Assembly (NCBI RefSeq): GCF_025370935.1
Contig: NC_133477.1
Span: 1,982,065 to 2,046,064 of the forward strand
From: Choristoneura fumiferana
Lineage: Eukaryota > Arthropoda > Insecta > Lepidoptera > Tortricidae
DNA: 64,000 nucleotides
Reading direction: 5' to 3'
Shown in pieces: positions 19,901-29,050 of this stretch. A program made the position numbers and the translations under genes. Position 1 is the first letter of the stretch, and every line of letters begins with the position of its first letter. A model generated the notes under the pieces. It was not told the DNA's origin, did not search any database, and was given only the letters and a program-made list of their open reading frames with translations.

Positions 19901-22190
19901 TGTATTTTCAATTTAGGTTTTACGGGATGACCGTAAAAGTAAAAATTTGGAATTGAAATAAAAAACACAAAAAGATTCAAAAAACCAATCAGAATTTACT
20001 TTATCAGAAGCTGTTAAAGGGCCAGTTTTACGACTTATTACAATACAATAATATACAATACAATGCCTCTTTATTGTACACCAGAAATAGTAAGCGATAC
20101 AGAAAACAGATACACAGAGAGTAAATTCATTCTAAATAAATTAAATTTATGCTAATTTTTATGTGACATTGTGATGCCGTCTCTGTTTGTTTTGTCCGAA
20201 TAAAGAGATGGTATCATCATTATTTGTTACATAAAATTTATAAGTGTCGTGGTTCCGTAACCAAAATGGCAAAATCTGAATCCTTATAGTTTCACCATGT
20301 CTGACTGTCCGTTCGTCCGTCCACTGCTTAGCTTAGAGACTATTACTGCTACATAGCTGTAATTTTGCCCGGATATATACTACATACTCATGTAGCAATT
20401 GTGCTGACAAAGAAAATAAAATGTAGTATTTTTTAAGGGTGCCTACCTCCCATAGACGCAAAGCGGTGGGGTTTTTTTTTCTCGCATTATAATGTGGTAT
20501 AAATGTCGTTGAATACCCAGGTCTCTTAATATCTATTCGTAATATGTAATCTGCTGATGTTCTCCACAAAGTACTAAAGCCTGTTTACAATAAATTAATT
20601 AACTTCCTTACAGGTTATAGGTTTGATAGCAGAACTAACAGTTGCTACAAGTTCCACACAACCCCCCTAATCTGGACTCGCGCTTTTGTTGCGTGCGCGC
20701 ATGAAGGAGGCTATCTCGCGATCATCAACAGCAAGCTTGAGCATCAGCTCATCAAGGAGTTGTACAGCAAATCCTACTCTAGTATAATAAGTGGGAATTA
20801 TAACAGAGGCGCCATCCACTTAGGATACAAAAGCTTTGAGCACCTGTCCTTGTGGATGACTATCCATGGTGAGAATTAACAAAGTTTATATTTCTAGCCC
20901 TAACTAAACTAAGGCTGTATTATCCAACGCGCCGCGGCGAGTTTGAACTCGGATTCACAGCTCCTTTACCGTATAAAAAAACGAAAAGGCGTTAGATAAT
21001 ATGGTCTCTTGTGTAGAGGACCAGTCTTTGTGGATACTGTTCATGGTGAGCATTAAAAAGTTTACATGTCTACCTATAGCTCTAACTAAACTGAGGACGT
21101 ATTATCTAATGCGCCGGTGTTTAAGGTCGCATTCACAGCTTCTATCTAGCTTTTCCTTTATCAGACATTTATTTATTTATTTGTGTCCGTATCGGCTCGC
21201 ATACTCGTACGTCTTATTGGCAGTCCGAATGTAATGTTTGCCAGAAAGATCGTTTGTCATAACTCGTTTTTCACTGAATCCAATAATTATTCAGAACTGT
21301 TATAATACAAACCTAAACTAAGCTATAGTATTATCTATAGAATGACCATTTAATAATTTCAGAAAACTGTAAGGTTTCAGTGGGAAAAAAATTATGACAA
21401 ACGATGATTCAGACAAAAATTACGGTATGACTAGCGAAGAGTATGCGAACTTTGGCGCTCCCCTCGCCGATAATAGCAGAATGTCCGCACAGAGTTCACT
21501 TGGACACAAAGAAAAATAATAATAATTCTATTAACATCAACACTTAATATTAGTATTCTTAGATTAAATTTGACAACAAAAGGTCTTAAGGCACGCTCTC
21601 AAAATAATGAATCACCAGAGTACGTCTCAAGCTACGGGCATATTAGACAACATGGTCTCTGGTTTTAAGAACCAGTCCTTGTAGATAACTGTTCATGGTG
21701 CAAATCTAAAAAATATATTTCTAGCGCTAACTAAACTGAAGCTTCATTATCTAACGCGCCCATGTTTGCGGTCGCATTTGCAGCTCTATCTAGCTTTATC
21801 TTTTACCATTCGACAGAATGAAATGGCTTTAGACAGCATGGTCTCTGGTTTTGACGACCAGTCGTTGTAGTACTGTTCATGGTGCGAATTCAAAGTTACC
21901 ATTTCTAGCACTAACTAAACTGAGGCCGTGTTGTCTGACGCACCACTGTTTGCGGTCGCAGAATTAAGATTCGCAGAATGAACTTTTGACCGAAATTTTC
22001 AGGTCAAACGCTAAAGGAAGCCGGTTTCGAGGAGTGGAGTAAAGGGCAGCCCGACCACTATAATGGGCGCCAGGATTACGGAACCCTATTAAAAGATGGC
22101 CTTCTGGATGACACCGGGTCTAATAACATATTACCCTTCGTCTGCGAAAAGGAGCCATCTAGTTTGCTGGCAGCTGAAGACTTTTCGTAA
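16862..22190 (+). CDS. Dual-domain C-type lectin (immulectin-like), copy 1, exons 2-6
   Basis: Five exons (16862-16975, 18412-18564, 19542-19739, 20614-20868, 22003-22190) join in one frame, all with phase-1 GT-AG introns, to give 302 codons plus stop. The product is a predicted secreted pattern-recognition lectin with two C-type CRDs. CRD1 spans the first three exons, has cysteines LNC, EDC, VNC and YVC, and has EPD at the sugar site. CRD2 spans the last two, has QPD, and keeps the outer cysteines (VAC, FVC). The two inner ones of copy 2 are Tyr and Ser here. No signal-peptide exon was found upstream, so the gene may be incomplete or a decaying duplicate. The domain order matches lepidopteran immulectins. 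Confidence 0.8.
17028..17150. repeat. TTAGGGTTCCGTA repeat in intron 2
   Basis: TTTTTAGGGTTCCGTACCC is followed by (GTCC)n and ATCTCATGAACCG. The same motif set is seen around 20250-20325, 39490-39560 and 48660-48770 (reverse). It is a common dispersed repeat, not coding. Confidence 0.5.
17800..18225. mobile_element. TIR element CCAATGAGGGCTATCG, present only in copy 1
   Basis: CCAATGAGGGCTATCG and its reverse complement bound 426 bp. The DNA on both sides (17690-17790 and 18230-18411) aligns with intron 2 of copy 2 (24300-24594), where the element is absent. It therefore inserted after the gene duplication, or was lost from copy 2. No ORF is supported. Confidence 0.65.
18412..18564 (+). CDS. 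Lectin copy 1, exon 3 (middle of CRD1)
   Basis: Acceptor TTGTTTACAG, donor GAAG|GTATAA. It encodes GAVLASPETENLRAALK through FGKGAYFSVE. It has 5 differences from copy 2 in 51 residues and the same length (153 nt). Confidence 0.85.
18605..19090. repeat. Repeats in intron 3 of copy 1
   Basis: Three pieces are visible. First, an inverted pair of about 15 bp (AAAAGTAACTTTTCCTCCC / GGGAGCAAAGTGTAACTTTT). Second, three spaced CTCGCTACGCTCAGAATTC-type words at 18872-18955. Third, a short diverged stretch of repeat family C (GTTCGTAAACAGTATCGTAA, 19020-19085) that also contains a small palindrome. Confidence 0.45.
19247..19449 (+). mobile_element. SINE family A with internal deletion
   Basis: The tRNA-like head is intact (A box GTGGCCTAGTGG, B box GGGTTCAAGCCCC). 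About 115 bp before the tail are deleted: GCAATTCATATGGCTGGGATGATGATG. It sits in intron 3 of lectin copy 1. Confidence 0.75.
19542..19739 (+). CDS. Lectin copy 1, exon 4 (end of CRD1 and linker)
   Basis: Acceptor ACTATCAG, donor AATG|GTAATT. It carries WAPGEPDN (EPD sugar-site motif), NSEDC, LADVNC and YVCYRKK, then a linker ending CGTVDN. An 88-bp stretch (19599-19686) is identical to copy 2. Confidence 0.88.
19770..19992 (-). mobile_element. SINE family E, partial
   Basis: It contains ATACAAACTGGGATCGAACC, CAGGTCCTCGGTAATCGTACC and the tail TTTACGGGATGACCGTAAAAG, ending AAACCAATC. The head is partly deleted. It sits in intron 4 of copy 1, a different site from the family-E copy in copy 2. 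Confidence 0.65.
20614..20868 (+). CDS. Lectin copy 1, exon 5 (start of CRD2)
   Basis: Acceptor CTTCCTTACAG, donor CATG|GTGAGA. It encodes GYRFDSRTNSCYKF, VACAHEGGYLAIINSKLEHQ and ends LWMTIH. It has the long-form N-terminal Cys and the first CRD2 Cys. It is 255 nt, as in copy 2. Confidence 0.85.
20835..21965 (+). repeat. Four degenerate copies of an exon 5-intron boundary
   Basis: The end of exon 5 and the start of its intron (CAGTCTTTGTGGATACTGTTCATGGTG...CTAACTAAACTGAGG) recur at about 21000-21150, 21648-21812 and 21836-21965 after the functional boundary near 20845-20960. Each keeps the GTTCATGGTG donor-like site. The copies carry stops and small indels, so they are not usable exons. Confidence 0.7.
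22003..22190 (+). CDS. Lectin copy 1, exon 6 (end of CRD2, stop)
   Basis: Acceptor AATTTTCAG. It encodes GQTLKEAGFEEWSKGQPD, then GRQDYGTLLK, LLDDTGSNNILPFVCEK and stop TAA at 22188-22190. Relative to copy 2, QDC is QDY and NFC is TGS, so the Cys2-Cys3 bridge cannot form. It has one more residue than copy 2. Confidence 0.85.
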
Positions 22191-22203
22191 ATGCAACAAT
22201 GTA

Positions 22204-22575
22204 CAGTCAAGGGCAAAGATATCGACACGGCCAAAGTTACAGTCAGCTGGTCACGGCCGCCATTGCATACGCAGCGCCACCAGTGGCCAAAAAAGAAACT
22301 ATTTTACGATGTGCCCGGTATAGAGCTAGGAATATCGACGAATGCGTTGCTCTAATCGATCTGCCGTAATATTTCTCAGGCACATCGTGATATGCCTGGC
22401 CAACGTTTAGGCATATCATGAAATGGCGGCGTTTCACGATATGCCTAGGAATTTCGTGATCTGGCGGATTTTACGATCGGCCGCCGACATATACACGGCC
22501 TTAATGTTAAGTGCATAAAGTCGTGTATACATATTTTTGTAACTTTGGCCGTGTCGATATCCTTGCCCTTGACTG
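22204..22575. mobile_element. TA-flanked MITE just after lectin copy 1
   Basis: The inverted ends (CAGTCAAGGGCAAAGATATC and its complement, about 36 bp with one mismatch) are flanked by TA at 22202-22203 and 22576-22577. It begins 13 bp after the copy-1 stop codon, so the 3' UTR probably runs through it. Its inside shares CCTAGGAATTTCGTGATCTGG with the element at 46774-47064. Tc1/mariner-type by the TA duplication. Confidence 0.75.
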
Positions 22576-22577
22576 TA

Positions 22578-23545
22578 AAATAGTATTTTATGCAACTGTA
22601 TCGTAATAGGGGTCCTTAAAATACGAGTGTGGGTTTATGAAACGAGGCGTAGCACATGAGTGTTTTAAGGCCTAATTACGTACAGTTGCATACAATATTT
22701 TATCTATATCCATATATTAAATCCTCTATCATGTGTTCAAGAACCATTGAGAAGGACCTGCATTAACGAGAACTAGGTAGGTATGTCTGCCCCACGAGCT
22801 GCGCCCTGCTGCGCCCTGCTGCTGCACGTGGTCGCGGCGCGCTCCCCCTCCCCCCCGTGCTGTAATGATGTATGAAACAGCCGTGTTCATAATAGAATCC
22901 AATGTCGCAATGCTGGTCATTACCTATGGTTTATGAACGCATAATTGAGTATTTACTATGTTGTAGATAAAATAAATAAATAAATGAATCAATAAATGTA
23001 TGTGTATGTGTAATGTGTGTATGTTAATTAAACAACTGAACACTTCCGACACCTCCAATGTCTTTTTATTTTAAGTTAGGTTCATTTATTTCTTTTGTTA
23101 ATATTTTATGGTATTTAATAGTAGTAGTGACAGAATAATTGCCAGTGTTAAATATTTTGAAATGATCTAAATAATAAGTTAAAACATTTTATTAGCATAT
23201 TTTGAATTTGGAACTTTTAGACTTAGCCAAAGAAACAGAAATAGCAAAATTAGATACTGTCTATATCCGCCATCTGCGAATGCTACAAATCGAATCCTTG
23301 GCATGTTTCAGAAACCAGTATTTTTGTGTGACATTCGAACTTGGCTTATTTGTCACAATGATGCTTTCATTAGCTAAGATAAAAACAATACCGGAAACCA
23401 CAAAACTGTGACACGATATATTTTTTTCCGGTAAAGTACCGACCGCGTGATACGAAACCGATAATTTTTTGCTTTTATATTTTAATTTGTGAAGAAAGTG
23501 GTCGTGTTTTCAAATCGCTTACGGCTCAAAATATAATTTATTAAT
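22578..23545. other. Region between lectin copies, upstream of copy 2
   Basis: No gene seen. It holds a C-rich run at 22846-22857, an (AATA)n run at 22965-22995 that could supply a poly(A) signal, and the presumed promoter of lectin copy 2. No clear TATA box or NF-kB-type site could be called with confidence. Confidence 0.4.
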
Positions 23546-23591
23546 ATGTTATTATTTTTAAGTGTGTGCCCATTGATATTCGGTTTAGCGG
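23546..23591 (+). CDS. Lectin copy 2, exon 1 (signal peptide, GC donor)
   Basis: ATG at 23546 opens MLLFLSVCPLIFGLA and one further base, then GCAAGT. No GT donor gives the right phase: the nearest GT (after GGGCAA) would leave phase 2 against a phase-1 acceptor. The GC donor matches the known GC-AG consensus and gives FGLA|EGTLFRF. The start is the only ATG before a hydrophobic run. Confidence 0.65.
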
Positions 23592-26500
23592 GCAAGTATT
23601 TTACGTTTTATAATTTTAACTGATTCTGGTGAATACAAAAGTTTTGTATAGCTAAATAGTGAATGAAAAGTTTCGTGAAAAGAACGTGTTTTTATTTTTT
23701 ATTTTAAGATTTGGTTTTATGAAGGCAGGTTAAATGAGTGACATGGGTAGTAAAACCTGAGCTACACACGAAATATTTGAATTTACTTTGATATTATTTT
23801 ATACTTATTTCAAACTTAAAATATACCGTGTTTTGATATTTTTAGCAGTTTGATGTTGAAATATTGGATAACTCGACTTTCAAATAATTTCTTGGCGTGT
23901 ATTTGCAGAGGGAACCCTGTTCCGATTTGACTACGCCTATCATCAGGAGGCAGAGGGCTGGCTAAAGCTGCACCGGATCCCAGCCACCTGGAAAGATGCT
24001 TACCTCAACTGCTATTACGAAGGTAAACATCTAATCTGTTCCATCTTCAAGGAACCAAAACCACTTCGCGGCATGTTGTTACTTCAGTGACCGAAATAAA
24101 AAAATAAAAATGTAAGTTCTATAAATACCAGTAAATTAAATTTAAATAAAACAGTATCAACATGTCGACAGGACCAAACGGAAACATCACCTCCTATTTC
24201 AGGTTAGATATTAGACTAGTCTCAGCCAGACAATGTTTTTATACGTTTTGCAGGAAGTTATTAATGATGCTCAGAATCATATTAAAAAGAGTCCTCTTTT
24301 ACTATGCCAGAATGCACCAGCCTAAGCGCTGTTTCCGTCCAGAAGGATCCAGAAAGAAAACTCAGCTTTCGGGCACTCCAAAATGCATGCCTCGCCTCTC
24401 CAAGTAGAGGTAGTATAATGGACCAATTCCAGGGTTGAAGCTGATGCTGGCATCTACTTTACTGTTGGTGTCTTGCTACAGCTGCTAACTGCTAGCTAGC
24501 AGCTGTCTATTTTGCAATTAACTCACTGCATGCCATCCTAAAAAATAGCTTAACCAACGTCTTGCTAGAAATAAAACCATCTTACTGTTTCCAGGTGCAG
24601 TTTTAGCTTCACCTGAAAATGAAAGCTTGCGAGCAGCTCTGAAGAGCACTATTACCGGCCAGCAGTCAGAACAGAGCCTGCAATCCTGCGGCATATTCAC
24701 TGGCGTCCATGCCACATTTGGAAAAGGGGCCTATTTTTCCGTCGAAGGTATGAGTATCAGTCAAACAATGAAAAGAGTTTTTATGATGCGCAGTTCTGTT
24801 GTCAAAATTAAATGTATCGAAAATACAAACTGAAACATAGATGCACAGAAAAACCAGAAAAAGAACCCAGTAAAAGTAACAAAATTTGGAGTTGAAATTA
24901 AAAATACAAAAATACTCCAAAACCAATCTTAATTTGATTGCTTAATAGCGACATGTCTTGTCCGGGTGAGCAGTTAGTTCCGATGGTGTTGAAAGTTTCT
25001 CGATGAGGGCTAAAACATAGATGTCGCTAGTGTCGCTGCTTAAGTGACTAAATAAGAAACAAACAAGCTGAGATATGTGGTGCATTGGAGAAATTTGTGC
25101 CTGTACTCCTGTCGAGTGGTAGTGTAGGGGTATATCACGCAGCACGGAATGCTGAGGGCCTGGGTTCGAGTCCCAGCGCTGGTCTCTTTTTCTGGTTTTT
25201 CTGTGCATCTATGTTTCAGTTTGTGTTTTCTATATGGATTTTACGGGATGACTGTAAAAGTAACAAAATTTGGAGTTGAAATAAAAAATACAAAAAGACT
25301 CCTAAAACCAATCTTAAAATTAGATGTTTTGAACGCCTGATTTTTCTACGCAGTTGCATGAAACATGGTTGCGGGTAGACTCGTACCGTCTCAGCGTCGT
25401 TCGTGTCGTATTATTAACGAGTTCATCATTCATACAACTTTACTGCTTCGAAATATCAGGAGCTCAATGAAGTTAATGTTCTGCTCGTAACAAATAATAT
25501 CAAAGGAAAAGAATGATCTTAAAATGCAAATCTTTATTCGAGCACGTCTTTGACCGTAATTATCTGTGTCAGGTATCCCTTTGTCTCGCATGCCCGTGAC
25601 GTGGGCTCCTGGTGAGCCGGACAATGCAGATAACAGCGAGGACTGTCTGCTCATGCTGCCCAACGGCACCCTCGCGGATGTCAACTGCTCCGACGTCTAC
25701 CCCTACGTCTGCTACAGAAAGAAACAAATAAACATGCCCGTGCTGAATGTTTGTGGAACTGTTGATAATGGTAAATGGAATGGAATTTATTTGAATAGCA
25801 CAGTTGAACAAATTGAATCATGACCGAGAGTGGAATCTTTCAATAATCAATTTCACAATGATTTCCTTGACAAAAGTATGGGATGGATGTCAACATGACA
25901 TTTGTATAAGAACACGCGAGAATAATTATAATTAACTTTATTGAAGTTTTTTATTACAAACACTGTAATTAATACTTAAAATGTGTTTTTTAGGGCCAGC
26001 AAATTAGAAGGCCATTGATTGTTAGAAGTCTAGATATAGAAGAGAGAAAAACATAAACAACAGATTTTAGACATAGATAAGATTAGATTTAATGTTGCCA
26101 TTGATAAATATTTTTCTTTATGTTTACATTTTTTTATTTTAATATTTATTTTATGTTCATGTATTGAACAACATTAGTAGCACAAAGGTTCCACCCTGGC
26201 TCATGATTCAATTTGTTCGACTGTATTTTATTATAATTTGGACGTTTCATACTTTAAAAAAATGATTGTTTCCCTTTCTCTTAAATGATTGTACTGCAGT
26301 GCAAATATTGAGGGCAACAAATGGATATTTGAATAGGTACACAAGCGTTCAGAATGCGTGTGTACATTATAGATGGGTTGCGTCTCGGATATTCTTTTCA
26401 TGTGCCCAAGAAGCAATCTTCCAGAAAAAAATGAGTCGTTGGCAAGATCAGTGTCTGGGCTAATGCATTAGTTAATTTAAGGGACATCACGGACCGATGT

Positions 26501-27868
26501 ATTTTTTTATTGGTACAATTCCTAGAGACCGAATAATAATAGTGATAGTGTGGAGAGGTGCGGGGTTAGGTTCGTAGAAGGATGAACACGTCTTTAAGTT
26601 TCAAGCACTTTATTACGACTGACTCCTTAACTATCCTACGTACATTTATATGCCCACTACACCACCGGGGCTAATGAAAAAAAAATACAATTTGTATTTA
26701 TTATTGTACTTTATAAATGTAAAATAGACATGATTAATAATTAACTTAAAAATACTTGGAAGTGTTTTTGACCTTCCTTCCTTCCTCCTTCAATCCTTCT
26801 TCAAACAATTTTACACGATTTTTATGGATTGTTTAATTTTTTCCTTTATTCAATATAATTACATTCGGTCCTTGATCTTCCACTACTTTATACGGTCCAT
26901 TAAACAATTTATTAATTTTTTTTCCAGTTTCATTCTTTATCAAAACTTTTTTACATTAGAGATACATTGAGATTTCTTCGATTAGTCGTTTATTTTAAAA
27001 ATACCAGTTCATAACTCACCTCCTCTAGTCCAGTCTTTGTTTGTATTTTACAGGTTACACATTTGAGAGTAGTATCGGCAGTTGCTACAAGCTCCACACA
27101 GATCCGCTAAATTGGACTCGTGCGTTCGTTGCGTGTGCGCATGAAGGAGGCCATCTCGCGATCATCAACAGCAAGCTCGAACTTCAGCTCATCCAGGAAT
27201 TGTACAACAAATCCTACTCTAGCATGGTAGCTGGGAAATATCAAAGAAACATCGCTTTCTTAGGATTCAGGAATTTCGAGAACCATTTCTTGTGGATGAC
27301 TATTCATGGTGAGAATTATTAAGGGGGCACCGAATTTTAGCGCTAATCAATGTGAATATGGGGAAAGGGGGGAGAAGAATAGGGGTGAAGCGCGGCAGCT
27401 CAAAGATAGGTTGGTCAGAACGCACGTGTGAGACAACTTTAGATTTTTTTTGCATCGAATAAAGTACAAAAATTGTGTTTCTACAGTGAATGATTTATAG
27501 AGTAAATCTTCACATTCATAATCGTTCATTCACACGTCGACGTCGAAACGACGAGGTAATTATTACTTGTTGTTAGCGTGATAAGTCCTTGGTGTGGTAA
27601 TTAAGAGTAAGTAATGAGTGAATATCACGAAAGTTTAATACATTTTATTTTCTTTCTTTTTAACTTTTGATCAAAATTTTCAGGTCAAACGCTAAAGGAA
27701 GCCGGTTTCGACGAGTGGAGTAAAGGGCAGCCCGATTATTCGGGGGGGCGCCAGGACTGCGGGGCACTATTAAAGGGGGGTCTTCTTGATGACAACTTTT
27801 GTTACAACATATTACCCTTCATCTGCGAGAAGCTTCCGTCCAGCCTGCTGGGTTATGAAGACTATTAG
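23546..27868 (+). CDS. Dual-domain C-type lectin (immulectin-like), copy 2
   Basis: Six exons (23546-23591, 23909-24022, 24595-24747, 25573-25770, 27054-27308, 27684-27868) join in frame to 316 codons plus stop, all introns phase 1. Exon 1 encodes a short hydrophobic signal peptide (MLLFLSVCPLIFGLA). The product is a predicted secreted lectin with two CRDs. CRD1 has LNC, EDC, VNC, YVC and EPD. CRD2 has VAC, QDC, NFC, FIC and QPD, so all four canonical cysteines are present in each. In the family, EPN/EPD sites favour mannose-type and QPD galactose-type sugars; immulectins bind microbial surfaces and trigger haemocyte and prophenoloxidase responses. Function here is inferred. Introns carry SINE, MITE and LTR fragments. 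Confidence 0.85.
23909..24022 (+). CDS. Lectin copy 2, exon 2 (start of CRD1)
   Basis: Acceptor GTATTTGCAG, donor GAAG|GTAAAC. It encodes GTLFRFDYAYHQEAEGW through LNCYYE. It is 114 nt, as in copy 1. Confidence 0.87.
24595..24747 (+). CDS. Lectin copy 2, exon 3 (middle of CRD1)
   Basis: Acceptor CTGTTTCCAG, donor GAAG|GTATGA. It encodes GAVLASPENESLRAALK through FGKGAYFSVE. It is 153 nt, as in copy 1. The preceding intron aligns in part with intron 2 of copy 1. Confidence 0.87.
24816..25320 (+). mobile_element. SINE family E in foldback arrangement
   Basis: The left half (24816-24940: CGAAAATACAAACTGAAAC, CACAGAAAAACCAGAAAAAG, tail to AAACCAATC) and the right half (from about 25085) are related pieces. 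The right half holds the tRNA-like head at 25112-25185 (A-box-like GTGTAGGGGTATA, B box GGGTTCGAGTCCC) and its tail to 25318. It lies in intron 3 of lectin copy 2. Confidence 0.65.
25573..25770 (+). CDS. Lectin copy 2, exon 4 (end of CRD1 and linker)
   Basis: Acceptor TGTGTCAG, donor AATG|GTAAAT. It has WAPGEPDN, NSEDC, LADVNC, YVCYRKK and a linker ending CGTVDN. Positions 25630-25717 are identical to copy 1. It is 198 nt in both copies. Confidence 0.88.
25801..26223. mobile_element. CAGTTGAACAAATTG MITE in intron 4 of copy 2
   Basis: The inverted ends of about 40 bp (CAGTTGAACAAATTGAATCA at the left, TGATTCAATTTGTTCGACTG at the right) bound 423 bp. TA follows at the right; the left flank is CA, probably a decayed TA. 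Non-coding. Confidence 0.65.
26470..26985 (-). mobile_element. Remnant of a second LTR retrotransposon (integrase end and LTR)
   Basis: Read on the minus strand from about 26955, the sequence gives NKLFNGPYKVVEDQGPNVII and, after a stop, TIHKNRVKLF. This pattern is typical of the C-terminal tail of gypsy-type integrases. A probable LTR fragment follows (26500-26690 in plus coordinates: CATATAAATG box, AATAAAG). Only this end remains. It is in reverse orientation inside intron 4 of lectin copy 2. Confidence 0.55.
27054..27308 (+). CDS. Lectin copy 2, exon 5 (start of CRD2)
   Basis: Acceptor TATTTTACAG, donor CATG|GTGAGA. It encodes GYTFESSIGSCYKLH, VACAHEGGHLAIINSKLE and ends LWMTIH. It is 255 nt, as in copy 1, but more diverged than exons 2-4. 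Confidence 0.87.
27525..27650. repeat. Repeat shared with 30400-31040
   Basis: The GTCGAAACGACGAGGTAATT...GTTAGCGTGATAAGT and ATGAGTGAATATCACGAAAG blocks resemble the DNA flanking and inside the inverted-repeat element at 30251-31012. It lies in intron 5 of lectin copy 2. Confidence 0.4.
27684..27868 (+). CDS. Lectin copy 2, exon 6 (end of CRD2, stop)
   Basis: Acceptor AAATTTTCAG. It encodes GQTLKEAGFDEWSKGQPD, GGRQDCGALLK, LLDDNFCYNILPFICEK and stop TAG at 27866-27868. It holds CRD2 cysteines 2, 3 and 4 and the QPD motif. A possible poly(A) signal AATAAA lies at 28052-28057. Confidence 0.87.
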
Positions 27869-28271
27869 TTAGGTAATCTTAATTTCAATCTTTATTCAAG
27901 GTACAAGAATTGCTCGTTTGAAGGTATTGTAATGTATAGAAGACAGATATACGATATAATTTTATTTTGATCTATTTTATTATATCGCAATATAGTTAAA
28001 AATAGCTTTCCCTTGGAATATTATTTGCAACTGTTTAGCGCCGAAGACGTCAATAAAGTGCCGTTCACGCGCTCATGTGTCTAATCGAATGAAAACTTTA
28101 TTTTCCACTGCAACGGTTTTATGAAAGGCTGGAGATTAATCTACATTAAATCTCAGTACAGTCAGCTGATTAATATCTGCCACAGCGGAGCGTGTAAAAA
28201 TATCTGACACGTCCTACCGACCCTATAGAGCAGCGGTTCTTAACGTTTTTGGCTGGTGACCCAGTGTACAT

Positions 28272-29050
28272 GTATTTTCATCACACTTGCTCGTAAACAG
28301 TGTCTTAAGCAGCGTTTCCATCAAAGATGTGCAAAGAAGCTAAGCGGTGCGAGGATGTGGAACGGTGTGACAGCTGTTTCCAACAGAGATGTGCTATGCG
28401 AGGATGGGTAAATGAAGCGTCTCTATTGTTTGATGAAAAACACATCCCTCACAACAAATCCTCGCACACATCCTTTTATTGGTTTGTATCTACAAAAACC
28501 TCTCTTCGCTGAGCTGTTACCACCAGAGATGTGCTATGCGAGTATGAGAAAATGAAGCGTTTCTATTGGTTGATGAAAAACATATTCCTCGCAACACATC
28601 CTCGCACATCTCTGCTGGAAACGCTGCGGTAACATGCAGGCTACCTCGGTTGCAACCCCCCAAATACGAGTAAAACCCTCGACCTTTTGTTCTTACCATG
28701 AAACCCAAGGTCGGTAAATGAGTCTTTGCGCGTACCTAGTAATACGGCTGCGCGCGTTCATCAACGCCGAGCACTGCAGGCGCACGCTGCGGCGGAGCTT
28801 GTTAGCGCTGCCCGAGAGTGCAGCCTAAGGTATCGCCAATTTTTGTAAAAATAATATTTATTCTTTCACAATATACAATTTTACTCGCAAATGTGATGAA
28901 AAACAATTGCGATCAAAACATTGTATGTCGCACGGGCGGTACTGGAATTACGAATATCGACTCATTAAAGCCCTCAGCGTTCGACTTCGGGCTTCTAATA
29001 GAATCTCGTTCGTAATTCCTCACTTACCGCCCTTATGACACAATGTACTA
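28272..29050. repeat. Repeat family C, copy interrupted by a small MITE
   Basis: It shares TTTTCATCACACTTGCTCGT, AACATGCAGGCTACC, GCGCAGCCTAAGGTATCGCC-type words and CACAATGTACTA with 38236-38644. Relative to that copy it contains an extra 320 bp (28309-28628) plus 4 bp. Confidence 0.65.
28309..28628. mobile_element. GCAGCGTTTCC MITE, 4-bp duplication
   Basis: GCAGCGTTTCCA at the left and TGGAAACGCTGC at the right bound 320 bp. The flanks TTAA (28305-28308) and GTAA (28629-28632) are a 4-bp duplication with one change. The empty site GTAA survives in the sister repeat at 38268-38271. The inside has two partial tandem copies of AGAGATGTGCTATGCGAG...GATGAAAAACA. Confidence 0.75.
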
